A stretch of DNA of 56,199 nt, taken from positions 1 to 56,199 of the forward strand of contig JANWVF010000132.1 of NCBI GenBank assembly GCA_025056965.1. The letters are read 5' to 3'. This document shows positions 26,650-35,740 of the stretch, one piece after another (position 1 is the first letter of the stretch; each line of letters begins with the position of its first letter). The notes below the pieces were generated by a model. The model was not told the origin of the DNA. It made no database searches and was given only the letters and a program-made list of their open reading frames with translations. The translations under genes were made by a program, and so were the position numbers. The stretch is from Thermoflexales bacterium. Its GTDB lineage: Bacteria; Chloroflexota; Anaerolineae; J036; Brachytrichaceae.

Positions 26650-29600
26650 ATGAATGACGCGCTCGTGATCCCGCTCCTTATCTGCGCCGTCGGCACGATG
26701 CTCGCCGGTCTGTTTGTAGCGACGGCGCTTGGGGCGCGCATCTCCACGCGCGCCATGGGCTGGTTGCTAGCCATCGTCCCCGCCATCGCGTTTGGAGCAC
26801 TGATCGCGCAATCGCCGCTCGTCCTGGCCGGCCAGACGTTGAGCTGGTCCATCGCCTGGATTCCGTCGCTGGGGCTGCGCTTCTCGCTGTGGCTGGACGG
26901 CCTCAGCCTGCTATTTGGGTTGCTGGTGTCGGGCATCGGTATGCTCGTCGTGCTGTACGCCGGCTACTATTTCGCGCCGAAACACGCAGACGACGCACAC
27001 GGGGAGGACGGGAAATCCCATCCCCCTGCCTCTCAAGACGCCGATGCGCGATTCTTCTTCTACATTCTGCTGTTCATGACTAGCATGCTGGGGTTGGTGC
27101 TGGCCGGCGACGTGATCACGCTGTTCGTGTTCTGGGAGGGCACCAGCATCACCTCTTTTTTGTTGGTGGCGTACAAGTCTAAGGATGAAGACGCGCGCCG
27201 AGGCGCCTTCCGCGCGTTGTTCATCACCGGCGGCGGTGGGGTTGCGCTGCTGGCCGGGTTGATTTTCGCGTCGTCCATCGCCGGCAGCACCAGCTTCGCC
27301 GACATCGTGCAGCAGGGCGATGTGCTGCGGGCCAGCGAGCTATACCCGGTCATGTTTGCCTTGATCGCCCTCGGTGCGCTCACTAAGAGCGCGCAAGCGC
27401 CGGCACACTTCTGGTTGCCCGGCGCCATGAGCGCGCCCGCGCCGGCGTCGGCGTATCTGCACTCGGCCACCATGGTCAAAGCCGGCGTGTATTTGCTCGC
27501 GCGGCTGCATCCCGCCATCGGCCTAACCGATCTGTGGTTCTGGACGCTGAGCCTCGTGGGCCTAGCCACGATGCTCATCGGCGCATACGTCGGCTTTAAG
27601 CAGAACGACCTGAAAGCGCTGTTGGCCTATTCCACCGTCAGCCAACTCGGCGTGTTGGTCATGCTGATCGGCCAAGACACCGAGATCGCCTTCAAAGCCC
27701 TCGTGATCAGCGTCCTGGCGCATGCGCTGTACAAGAGCGCGCTCTTCCTGGTCACCGGCATTGTGGATCACGAGAGCGGCACGCGCGACCTGCGGCAGCT
27801 AGGGGGCATTTGGCGCGCAATGCCGGCCACGTTCGGCGTAGCCTTGATCGCGGCGCTCTCCATGGCCGGCCTACCGCCGCTCTTCGGCTTCTTGGCTAAG
27901 GAGACGCTGCTCGCCACGGCAACGCACCCCAACGTGCCGCCCATCGTGGATGTGATCTTCCCGGCGGCTGCGGTTGCCGCCGGTGCGCTCATCTTGGCAC
28001 AGGCCGGCCTAATCGTGTTCGAGGCCTTCTTGGGCAAGCCCAAGGCGGAGCTGCATCCTCACGAAGCCCCGCCGCCGATGTGGATCGCGCCGGCTATCCC
28101 GGCGGTCGTCTCGCTCGCCGTCGGCCTGCTGCCCGAGCCGGAAGCACTGGCGACGCTGCTGGCGCGCGCGGCAGCAGCGAGCTATGGCGCGCCGGTGAAG
28201 GTATCGCTGGCGCTGTGGACGGGCATCAGCGTGCCGCTGGTGTTAAGTGCCGTCGCCGTCACAATCGGCGCGATCACCATTGCGCTGCGCGGACGCCTGC
28301 GCCCACTATTCACGCGCCTCAGCGGCGCGCTCAGCTTAGAACCCCTCTACACCGGCGCGCTGAAAGCGATTGACGGTTTGGCGTGGCTGGTGACGCGCGT
28401 GCAGAACGGCAAGCTGCGCCTGTACTTGGCGATCATGTTGATCAGCGGCGGGGTGATCGTGGTGACGATCGGTCGCCTGAGCGTGCCGATAGTGGCGCCG
28501 GCCGATTTTGGCATGCGCCCCGAGCTGGCGGCGCTGCGCGTGTTCCTGTTGTTAGTCGTCGGCATCGCGGCGCTGGCCAGCGTGCGGCTGCGGCGCGACC
28601 TATTCGCGATTTTGGCGCTGACCGCGTCGGGCCTGAGCATTGCGGTGTTGATGATGTTGGAGCCGGCGCCCGACATCGCCCTGGTGCAGGTAGTCGTGGA
28701 GACGCTGACGATGGTGGTACTGGTGCTGGTGCTCACGCGCGTGCCGCGCGAACAGCGGGAGCGCGCCTTTGAATTCACCTTCCGACAGACTCGCCCCGGC
28801 TTGATCCGCGACGTGTTGATCGCCCTCGGCAGCGGCGCGGTGATGTTTGCGATCGTGATGACGGCGCTGGGCACGCGCCCGCGCGAATCGCAGGTGACGC
28901 CGTACTACGAGCAGAACGCCAAGCCGCTCACCGGCGCGAACGACATCGTCGGCGCGATCGTGATTGACTTTCGCGGCTTTGATACGCTGGTGGAGATCAG
29001 CGTCTTCGCGGCGGCCGGCCTGGCAATCTACACGCTGCTGCGCTACGCCTCGCGCAAGGCCGGCGATCGCGACGACGATATACCTGTGCTCGATGAGCGC
29101 ATGCTGCCGTTCCGCGGCATCGCCGGCCCGCTCACGTCGCCCTTCGTGCAAGCGCTGGCGAGGTTGATCCTGCCGCTCACCCTTCTGCTCGCGGCTACAC
29201 ATGTCCTATACGGCCACGACCAACCCGGCGACGGCTTCACGGCAGGCGTGATCATCAGCTTGGGGCTGGCGACGTGGTACGTCGTGTTCGGCTACGCCGA
29301 GACGAAGCGCCGCTTGGCGTGGCTGCAGCCGAGCCTGTTCATCGGCGCCGGCCTGCTGTTGGCCATCGGATCGGCGGTCGCCGCCGCGATCATCGGCGGA
29401 TCCTTCTTCTCGCCGGTGGACTTCGGCAAATTGATGGGGCTCGGCTTTCTGCCGCGCGGCGTGTATTTCAGCACGGCTACGTTTTACGAGCTGGCTATTT
29501 GTCTGACCGTCACCGGCGGCGCCGTGCTGATGCTCGATACGCTTGGCCATCCGAAGGACAGCGATGCCGAGACGACGCGCCAGATGGACGAGATCGCCGC

Positions 29601-29712
29601 GTTACGACGGCGCGGCGAGGTCACACTGGGCGAAGCCCCGGCATCGGACGGTGAAGGTCAGCAGTTGCCGGCTGAAGACAAGCGCCCGGAAGTTTTAGAG
29701 CGAGAGAGCTGA
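26650..29712 (+). CDS. mrpA: Mrp antiporter subunit A with fused MrpB domain (first copy)
   Basis: A 1020-aa polytopic subunit of the multi-subunit Na+/H+ antiporter (Mrp/Mnh). Residues about 1-500 carry the NuoL-like proton channel, with FWEGTSITSFLLV near 160 and THSKAQAPAH-like KSAQAPAHFWLPGAM near 250. About 637-800 hold the MbhD/MbhE-like membrane segments (EQNAKPLTGANDIVGAIV). About 823-975 are an MnhB domain (YGHDQPGDGFTAG), so separate mrpB is not needed. The start ATG at 26650 is 41 bases after the exchanger. It heads mrpAB-C-D-F-G. The protein is clearly homologous throughout to the second copy at 32308. Confidence 0.93.
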   Translation: MNDALVIPLLICAVGTMLAGLFVATALGARISTRAMGWLLAIVPAIAFGALIAQSPLVLAGQTLSWSIAWIPSLGLRFSLWLDGLSLLFGLLVSGIGMLVVLYAGYYFAPKHADDAHGEDGKSHPPASQDADARFFFYILLFMTSMLGLVLAGDVITLFVFWEGTSITSFLLVAYKSKDEDARRGAFRALFITGGGGVALLAGLIFASSIAGSTSFADIVQQGDVLRASELYPVMFALIALGALTKSAQAPAHFWLPGAMSAPAPASAYLHSATMVKAGVYLLARLHPAIGLTDLWFWTLSLVGLATMLIGAYVGFKQNDLKALLAYSTVSQLGVLVMLIGQDTEIAFKALVISVLAHALYKSALFLVTGIVDHESGTRDLRQLGGIWRAMPATFGVALIAALSMAGLPPLFGFLAKETLLATATHPNVPPIVDVIFPAAAVAAGALILAQAGLIVFEAFLGKPKAELHPHEAPPPMWIAPAIPAVVSLAVGLLPEPEALATLLARAAAASYGAPVKVSLALWTGISVPLVLSAVAVTIGAITIALRGRLRPLFTRLSGALSLEPLYTGALKAIDGLAWLVTRVQNGKLRLYLAIMLISGGVIVVTIGRLSVPIVAPADFGMRPELAALRVFLLLVVGIAALASVRLRRDLFAILALTASGLSIAVLMMLEPAPDIALVQVVVETLTMVVLVLVLTRVPREQRERAFEFTFRQTRPGLIRDVLIALGSGAVMFAIVMTALGTRPRESQVTPYYEQNAKPLTGANDIVGAIVIDFRGFDTLVEISVFAAAGLAIYTLLRYASRKAGDRDDDIPVLDERMLPFRGIAGPLTSPFVQALARLILPLTLLLAATHVLYGHDQPGDGFTAGVIISLGLATWYVVFGYAETKRRLAWLQPSLFIGAGLLLAIGSAVAAAIIGGSFFSPVDFGKLMGLGFLPRGVYFSTATFYELAICLTVTGGAVLMLDTLGHPKDSDAETTRQMDEIAALRRRGEVTLGEAPASDGEGQQLPAEDKRPEVLERES

Positions 29713-29768
29713 CGAGTCATCCACCCATCTGCTCACCTGACGACTCGCTTGACAAGGGAGAGATGCCT

Positions 29769-30101
29769 ATGGAAGTGTTTGTTGCCTTGACGATCAGCGT
29801 ATTGTTCGCCATCGGCGTGTTCCAGCTCCTGCGCCGCAACCTGATCCGTTCAGCTATCGGCATGGCCATCGTGTCGAACGCGATCAACCTCTTTCTGCTT
29901 GCTGCCGGGGCATATCGCGGCGAAGTTGCTGCCTATGCCAATCAGGTCGGCCAGCGCAGCGACGCGCTGCCGCAGGCGCTCATCCTCACGGCCATCGTCA
30001 TCAGCATGGGCGGCTTTGCCGTCGTGCTCTCGATGTTGTATGTACTCTCGGTGCGTTACAAGACCAGCGACAGCGACGAGGTGAAGGGGCTGACGCACTG
30101 A
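29769..30101 (+). CDS. mrpC: Mrp antiporter subunit C (first copy)
   Basis: A 110-aa NuoK-like subunit with three membrane segments. Signature segments are YQLL-like FQLLRRNLIRSAIGMA near residue 18 and QALILTAIVISMGGFAV near 70, with the GDSDEVKG-like SDSDEVKGLTH tail. The ATG at 29769 is preferred over 29763: it gives a protein of the same length as the second MrpC and better spacing from the GGGAG ribosome-binding site. Confidence 0.93.
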   Translation: MEVFVALTISVLFAIGVFQLLRRNLIRSAIGMAIVSNAINLFLLAAGAYRGEVAAYANQVGQRSDALPQALILTAIVISMGGFAVVLSMLYVLSVRYKTSDSDEVKGLTH

Positions 30102-30117
30102 CGAGGCATCTTGAAGC

Positions 30118-31608
30118 ATGACGTCATCCTCGCTGGTCATTCTCCCCATCATCATCCCGCTGACCGCTGCAGCGGTGGCGGTGTTGTTGCGCAACCATCG
30201 GCGCGCGCAAGCCGCCTGGGCCTTCGGCGCCATGGTCGCGTCGTTCATATGCAGCAGTGTGCTGCTGTGGGTGGTGACATCGAGCGGTGCGCCGGTCGTC
30301 TTCCAAGTAGGCGGCTGGCCGGCGCCGGCCGGCATTTCATTGGTCGGCGACCGGCTATCGGCGCTGATGGCAGTGATGTGCCAACTCGTATTAGTCGGCG
30401 GCTTCCTATACGCGCTGGGGTGTCGCGACCAGTGCGCGCAGTACCCGGCGTTCTACCCGCTCTTTCTGATGCTGGCCGTCGGCCTGACGGGCGCAATGCT
30501 CACCGGCGACTTGTTCAACCTGTTCGTGTTCGCCGAGCTGCTGGTGTTCGCCGGTGCCGCGCTCACAGCCATGTCCGACGACAAGTTCGGCACCGAAGCC
30601 GCATACAAATACTTCTACATCAGCTTTGTGGCTTCCATCGCGCTGCTGCTGGCCAGCGGTAGCTTGTATGTGTCGTATGGCACGCTGAACATCGCCGACC
30701 TGGCCCGACGCATCGCAGCCGATCCTTCACCGCCGCTGGCGCTGCCGGCCATGGCGCTGCTGATGATTTTCTTCATGGTCAAGGGTGCAGTGATGCCCTT
30801 TCACTTTTGGCAGCCGGACTTCCATACCGCTGCGCCGACGCCGGTGCATGCGGTGCTGTCGTCAGTGGTGGTCAAGCTCGGCATCTATGGCTTTCTGCGC
30901 ATGACCACGCTGCTGTTCGTCGAGCAAGCCGAGATCATCCGCGCGGTGCTGGTCGTCGTCGGCGCCGTCGGTGTGTGGTTCGGCGGCCTGGGCGCGGTTG
31001 GCACATACGACGCCAAGCGCATGTTGGCCTACTCAACGCTCGGCCAGCTCGGGTTCATCCTGGTCGCTATCGGCTGGGGCACGCCGCTGGCGCTGGCAGC
31101 AGCGATTGTGTATGCCTTCAACCACAGCCTGCTGAAAGCAGCGATGCTGATGCTGGCCGGCAGCGTCGCCAGCCATGCGCCGGTGAAGACGGCCGCTTTT
31201 GCGGCCATCACCGGGCTGGGCAAAAAGCTGCCCTGGGCCGGCGTGCTGTTCCTGCTGGGCGGCATGGGATTGGCCGGCATCCCGCCACTCAACGGCTTTA
31301 TCGGCAAGCTCATGTTGTTCCGCAGCGGCGTCGAGGCGCAGGCGTACCTGCCGCTGGCGGCCATCGGCCTGGCGGGCATCGTCACGCTGGTATACGTCAT
31401 TCGCGCCTTCCAGCGCATCTGGTGGGCGCCCTTGCCAGAGGGTGTTAAGCCTAAACCCTACGGCGACCGGCTGATCGCGCCGGCGTTGCTGATCGCGCTG
31501 AGCTTGGGACTGGGCATTTGGGCGGAACCGCTGGTGAGCCTGGCCGAGGCGACGGTGGCGTGGATGAGCAGGCCGGAACTCTACGTGCGCGCAGTGCTCG
31601 GCGGCTAG
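30118..31608 (+). CDS. mrpD: Mrp antiporter subunit D (first copy)
   Basis: A 496-aa NuoN/NuoM-like proton-conducting subunit with about 14 membrane segments. It shows GDLFNLFVFAELL near residue 130, with the conserved Glu, KGAVMPFHFWQPDFH near 222 with a conserved Lys, and AYSTLGQLGFIL near 302. It lies 16 bases after mrpC. The gene that normally follows, mrpE, is missing: mrpF begins only 20 bases after this stop. Confidence 0.93.
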   Translation: MTSSSLVILPIIIPLTAAAVAVLLRNHRRAQAAWAFGAMVASFICSSVLLWVVTSSGAPVVFQVGGWPAPAGISLVGDRLSALMAVMCQLVLVGGFLYALGCRDQCAQYPAFYPLFLMLAVGLTGAMLTGDLFNLFVFAELLVFAGAALTAMSDDKFGTEAAYKYFYISFVASIALLLASGSLYVSYGTLNIADLARRIAADPSPPLALPAMALLMIFFMVKGAVMPFHFWQPDFHTAAPTPVHAVLSSVVVKLGIYGFLRMTTLLFVEQAEIIRAVLVVVGAVGVWFGGLGAVGTYDAKRMLAYSTLGQLGFILVAIGWGTPLALAAAIVYAFNHSLLKAAMLMLAGSVASHAPVKTAAFAAITGLGKKLPWAGVLFLLGGMGLAGIPPLNGFIGKLMLFRSGVEAQAYLPLAAIGLAGIVTLVYVIRAFQRIWWAPLPEGVKPKPYGDRLIAPALLIALSLGLGIWAEPLVSLAEATVAWMSRPELYVRAVLGG

Positions 31609-31628
31609 CCGAGAAGAGGAGAAAGCGA

Positions 31629-31904
31629 ATGGAACAAATCCTGAGCGTCACGTTCGCGCTCGCGCTGTTCGTGCATGCGGTGCTGCTGAGCGTGGCCGTG
31701 TGGCGCACGCTGCGCGGCGAAAACGCCGTAGATCGCCTGTTAAGCGTAGAGCTGTTGAGCATGTTGGCGTTGTGCATGCTGATCTTGATCACGCTCATCA
31801 CCGGCGAAAGCATCTACATGGACATTGCCCTGGCACTGGCTGCGCTCGGGTTCATCGGCACGTTGGCATTGGCCAAGTACCTGGCCGACCAGCGCATGTT
31901 CTAG
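31629..31904 (+). CDS. mrpF: Mrp antiporter subunit F (first copy)
   Basis: A 91-aa subunit with three membrane segments. The conserved central stretch NAVDRLLSVELLSMLAL includes the family Asp, and the C-terminus is LALAKYLADQRMF. It is the same length as the second MrpF at 37853. The ATG at 31629 follows an AGGAGA ribosome-binding site. A longer upstream frame overlaps mrpD and is not needed. Confidence 0.92.
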   Translation: MEQILSVTFALALFVHAVLLSVAVWRTLRGENAVDRLLSVELLSMLALCMLILITLITGESIYMDIALALAALGFIGTLALAKYLADQRMF

Positions 31905-31932
31905 GCTGCTGAGGCTTAAGCGGATTGATCTT

Positions 31933-32298
31933 ATGGAGACTGTTTGGCGCATCTTGACCTTGGCATTGGTGGTCATCGGCACGCTCTTTTCAATCGTCGG
32001 CGTGCTGGGACTGATCCGTCTGCCGGACGTTTACACGCGGCTGCACGCAGCCGGCAAAGTGGGCGTCTTCGGCGCGGCGCTCTTGGCCGCCGCGGCTGCG
32101 CTCACCGCTCCATCGGTATTGGGCAAAGCGATCATCCTGATTGCGTTGCTGGTCATCGCCGGCCCGGTGGTATCGCATGCGCTGGCGTCGGCAGCCTACC
32201 GCATGGGCATCCCACTCAAGCGCGCCGTGCGCGATGATCTAGCTGCCGAACGAGATCGGCGTGCGGCCTTGCGCGACTTTCTAGATCATTCAGTATAG
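31933..32298 (+). CDS. mrpG: Mrp antiporter subunit G (first copy)
   Basis: A 121-aa subunit with three membrane segments. The family motif GVLGLIRLPDVYTRLHAAGK is at about residues 23-42, followed by GPVVSHALASAAYRMG. The ATG at 31933 is 28 bases after mrpF. The second mrpAB gene begins nine bases after its stop, so both gene sets are probably on one transcript. Confidence 0.92.
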   Translation: METVWRILTLALVVIGTLFSIVGVLGLIRLPDVYTRLHAAGKVGVFGAALLAAAAALTAPSVLGKAIILIALLVIAGPVVSHALASAAYRMGIPLKRAVRDDLAAERDRRAALRDFLDHSV

Positions 32299-32307
32299 TT
32301 TTAGGCG

Positions 32308-35300
32308 ATGCTCGCCCTCCCCATCATCGCGTGCCTGATCGGCGCATCTGCCGGGGCAGCGTTCACGTTCATCCCACGCGTCAGATCTATCCCCTCACAC
32401 GCGCTTGGGTGGCTGTTGGCCGTCGCACCGGCGAGCGCTTTTACCGCTATCGTGTTGCACGTGCCGCAGATCACAGCCGGTGATGCGTTGACCTGGCGCA
32501 TCCCCTGGCTGCCGGCACTTGGCGTCGAGTTTGCCTTCTACCTGGACGGCCTAAGCGCATTGTTCGGGCTGATCATCACAGGCATCGGGGCACTGGTGCT
32601 GATCTATGCCGGTTACTACTTTGCGCCTAAGCATGCCGACAAGCGGGCGACAGGCGGAAGCCACGCAGCGGCGCTGCACGGCAAACCGTCCCTTCACACT
32701 ACGGCTCATCAAACCAACGCCCACTTCTTCCTCTACGTCCTGCTCTTCATGACCAGCATGCTGGGGCTGGTGCTGGCCGGTGACGTGATCACGCTCTTCC
32801 TGTTTTGGGAAGGCACCAGCATCACGTCGTTCCTGCTGATCGCCTACAAGACTAAGGACGAAGAAGCCCGCAGCGGCGCGTTCAAGGCGCTTTTCGTCAC
32901 CGGCGGCGGGGGCATCGCGCTGCTGGCCGGGCTGCTGTTTGCTGCGGCCATCAGCGGCAGCACCGACCTGATGACCATCCTGAGCAACGGCGACGCGCTG
33001 CGCAGCAGCCCATGGTATCCGGTCATGTTGGGATTGATCGCTTTCGGCGCGTTCACCAAGAGCGCGCAAGCGCCCTTCCATTTCTGGCTGCCGAAGGCCA
33101 TGGCGGCGCCTACGCCGGCCAGCGCCTACCTTCACTCGGCGACGATGGTCAAGGCCGGCGTCTATTTATTGGCGCGCTTGCACCCCACGCTCGGGAACAC
33201 GCCATTATGGTTTTGGCTGCTGATTGTGACCGGCGGGACGACCATGTTGCTCGGGGCGATCATCGGCCTGCGCCAGAGTGACCTCAAGGGCATGCTTGCC
33301 TACTCGACCGTCAGTCAGCTCGGCGCATTGACGATGCTGATCGGCGAGGAAGCGCCGACGGCTTTCAAGGCGCTGGCGATCGGCATCTTGGCGCATGCGC
33401 TCTACAAGGGAGCGCTGTTCATGGTTGCCGGCATCGTGGATCACGAGACCGGCACGCGCGACCTGCGACGGTTGGGCAACTTGTGGCGCGTCATGCCGTG
33501 GACGTTCCTCATCTGCGGCATCGCGGCGCTCTCCATGGCCGGTCTGCCACCGCTGTTCGGCTTCCTGGCCAAGGAGACGCTGCTGGCCGCGGAGTTAGAG
33601 GAGGTGCTGCCGCGCCTGACGCGCATTGTGCTGCCTGCCGTCACTGTGCTCACCGGCGCGCTGATGCTGGCCCAAGCGGCCAGCTTGGCACTGGATACGT
33701 TCGTGACCAGGCCGGGAGTGGGCTGGCCAGCGGCGCGGCATGACTCGGAGGACGGACGGGCTCACTACGCCCTGCACGCGCACGAGCCACCGGCGGGTAT
33801 GCTGCTCGGCCCGGCCGCTTTGGCAGCGCTTTCGTTGATCATCACTGCGTTTCGGCCGGAGATTGTCGTCGGCCTGCTAGCCAGCGCGGCTACAGCCGCA
33901 TATGGCGCGCCGGTCAAGGTGGCGCTGGACCTGTTCCACGGCATCAACTTGCCCCTGATCCTAAGCAGCACTGCGATCGCGCTGGGTATTGTGCTGTTCA
34001 CGCTGCGCAGCCCAATTCGCAGCATCCCGAACGCGCGGGCGCTGAACATGAACCTTATTTACGACGGCGTGCTTCGCGTCCTGGATCGCGCTGCCGACAT
34101 CGCTACGCGCACACAAGCCGGTCGCATCCGCATTTACCTCGCGGTGATCCTCACGGCGTTCTTTGCGCTGGTGATCGCCTTTGGCGGGCTGTGGCGCGTT
34201 TTCGACGGCGCAGCGTTGGCCAACCTGAGTCGGCGCTTGTTCGACGAGCCGTTTAGCACGCAGACTGCGCTGCGCGCCTTCGGTTTGATCCTGGCCGTCG
34301 CGGCGTCGTTCGTGTCGGTCATCATCCGGCGCGACTTGCTGGCTATCATCGCGCTCGGCTCATCCGGATTGGCCATTGCTGTGGTCATCGCCCTCGAACC
34401 GTCGCCGGATGTGGCGCTAGTGCAAGCCGTGGTAGACACGCTGACGCTGGTGGTGTTGGTGTTGGCGCTCTCTCGGCTGCCCCACGCGCAGCGTCGGCGC
34501 GCCGAAGAGCTGAACGACTCCGGAATCCAGAAGTGGAACGCGCTGCTTGCCGTGGCCGGCGGCGCGTTAGTGACGGCGCTCTGTCTGTATGCCTTCGGCT
34601 CGCGCCCGCGCACATCGCTGGTCACGCCTTACTACGAGCAAAATGCCAAGCCGCTCACCGGGGCAGCAGACATCGTCGGCGCAATCGTGGTGGATTTTCG
34701 CGGCTTCGACACGATGATCGAGATCACCGTATTCAGCGTGGCCGGAATTGGCGTCTTTTCGCTGCTGCGCTACGCCATGAAGAAGCGCGAAACTGCGGGC
34801 TTGCCGGCCGAGGGTGAGATTGAGTCGAACCTGGCTGCGTCGTCGCAGCGGCCGCTGCCGCCCACGATCAGCGGAATTGACGGTGGACGCACGTCGCCGT
34901 TCATCCGCGCCCTCGGTTACGTGGCGCTGCTGTTGGCGTTCATCTTAGCCGTCGTGCAGATGGTCTACGGCCACGACCAGCCCGGCGACGGCTTCACCGC
35001 CGGTGTCACGCTTAGCCTGGGGATAGGGTTTTGGTACGTGGTCTTTGGTTACGATGAGGCTAAGCAGCGCTTGCGCTTCCTGCGACCTGGGCTGCTGATC
35101 GGCGCGGGAATCCTGACGGTCATGGCCGGTTCGACCGCACCGACGTTCCTCGGCGGTGGATTCTTCTCGCCGTTTGACTTCGGTGCGGCGCTGGGGTTGC
35201 CTTTGCCAGAGGGCTTCTACATCAGCACGTCGTTTTTGTTCGAGCTGGCCATCTGTCTAGCCGTCCTCGGCGCTGCTACCCTCATCATTGACACGCTCGG

Positions 35301-35325
35301 TCACCCGGAGCGAGATTTGGAATGA
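32308..35325 (+). CDS. mrpA: Mrp antiporter subunit A with fused MrpB domain (second copy)
   Basis: A 1005-aa paralogue of the first MrpAB protein with the same order of parts. The NuoL-like channel occupies about 1-500 (FWEGTSITSFLLI, KSAQAPFHFWLPKAM), the MbhD/MbhE-like region follows with EQNAKPLTGAADIVGAIV near 780, and an MnhB domain lies at about 860-997 (YGHDQPGDGFTAG). The channel Lys is in KSAQAPFHFW here and KSAQAPAHFW in the first copy. The two copies differ most in linkers and loops, indicating an old duplication, not a recent one. The ribosome-binding site is weak, so translation may be coupled to mrpG. Confidence 0.93.
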   Translation: MLALPIIACLIGASAGAAFTFIPRVRSIPSHALGWLLAVAPASAFTAIVLHVPQITAGDALTWRIPWLPALGVEFAFYLDGLSALFGLIITGIGALVLIYAGYYFAPKHADKRATGGSHAAALHGKPSLHTTAHQTNAHFFLYVLLFMTSMLGLVLAGDVITLFLFWEGTSITSFLLIAYKTKDEEARSGAFKALFVTGGGGIALLAGLLFAAAISGSTDLMTILSNGDALRSSPWYPVMLGLIAFGAFTKSAQAPFHFWLPKAMAAPTPASAYLHSATMVKAGVYLLARLHPTLGNTPLWFWLLIVTGGTTMLLGAIIGLRQSDLKGMLAYSTVSQLGALTMLIGEEAPTAFKALAIGILAHALYKGALFMVAGIVDHETGTRDLRRLGNLWRVMPWTFLICGIAALSMAGLPPLFGFLAKETLLAAELEEVLPRLTRIVLPAVTVLTGALMLAQAASLALDTFVTRPGVGWPAARHDSEDGRAHYALHAHEPPAGMLLGPAALAALSLIITAFRPEIVVGLLASAATAAYGAPVKVALDLFHGINLPLILSSTAIALGIVLFTLRSPIRSIPNARALNMNLIYDGVLRVLDRAADIATRTQAGRIRIYLAVILTAFFALVIAFGGLWRVFDGAALANLSRRLFDEPFSTQTALRAFGLILAVAASFVSVIIRRDLLAIIALGSSGLAIAVVIALEPSPDVALVQAVVDTLTLVVLVLALSRLPHAQRRRAEELNDSGIQKWNALLAVAGGALVTALCLYAFGSRPRTSLVTPYYEQNAKPLTGAADIVGAIVVDFRGFDTMIEITVFSVAGIGVFSLLRYAMKKRETAGLPAEGEIESNLAASSQRPLPPTISGIDGGRTSPFIRALGYVALLLAFILAVVQMVYGHDQPGDGFTAGVTLSLGIGFWYVVFGYDEAKQRLRFLRPGLLIGAGILTVMAGSTAPTFLGGGFFSPFDFGAALGLPLPEGFYISTSFLFELAICLAVLGAATLIIDTLGHPERDLE

Positions 35326-35377
35326 GGCGTCGGCGCGCTCGGCAGTGGAGCGCGTTCGCGCACTGGGAGGATAGAGC

Positions 35378-35710
35378 ATGGAAATCATCAAGGCCATTTC
35401 GATCGGTGCACTGTTCGGCATCGGGCTGTACCAACTCCTGCGTCGCAACGTCATCCGCTCGGCCATCGGCCTAAGCATCATCTCGAACGCGATCAACCTT
35501 TACTTGCTGTCCGTCGGCGCGTACGACGGCGTGGTCGAGGCATATGCGAAGGCCGTCGGCCAGCGCAGCGACGCACTGCCTCAGGCGCTCATCCTGACGG
35601 CGATCGTCATCAGCCTGGGCGGCTTCGCTTTCGTGCTGGCGCTGCTCTACGTCATCGCCGCACGTTACCGCACCGGCGACAGTGATGAGGTGAAGGGGTT
35701 GAGCCACTAA
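35378..35710 (+). CDS. mrpC: Mrp antiporter subunit C (second copy)
   Basis: A 110-aa NuoK-like subunit with LYQLLRRNVIRSAIGLS and QALILTAIVISLGGFAF. It is very similar to the first MrpC, including the SDEVKGLSH tail. A GGGAGG ribosome-binding site stands seven bases before the ATG. Confidence 0.93.
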   Translation: MEIIKAISIGALFGIGLYQLLRRNVIRSAIGLSIISNAINLYLLSVGAYDGVVEAYAKAVGQRSDALPQALILTAIVISLGGFAFVLALLYVIAARYRTGDSDEVKGLSH

Positions 35711-35740
35711 GGGCAGCTTCTGACTCATCGCAGCTCATCT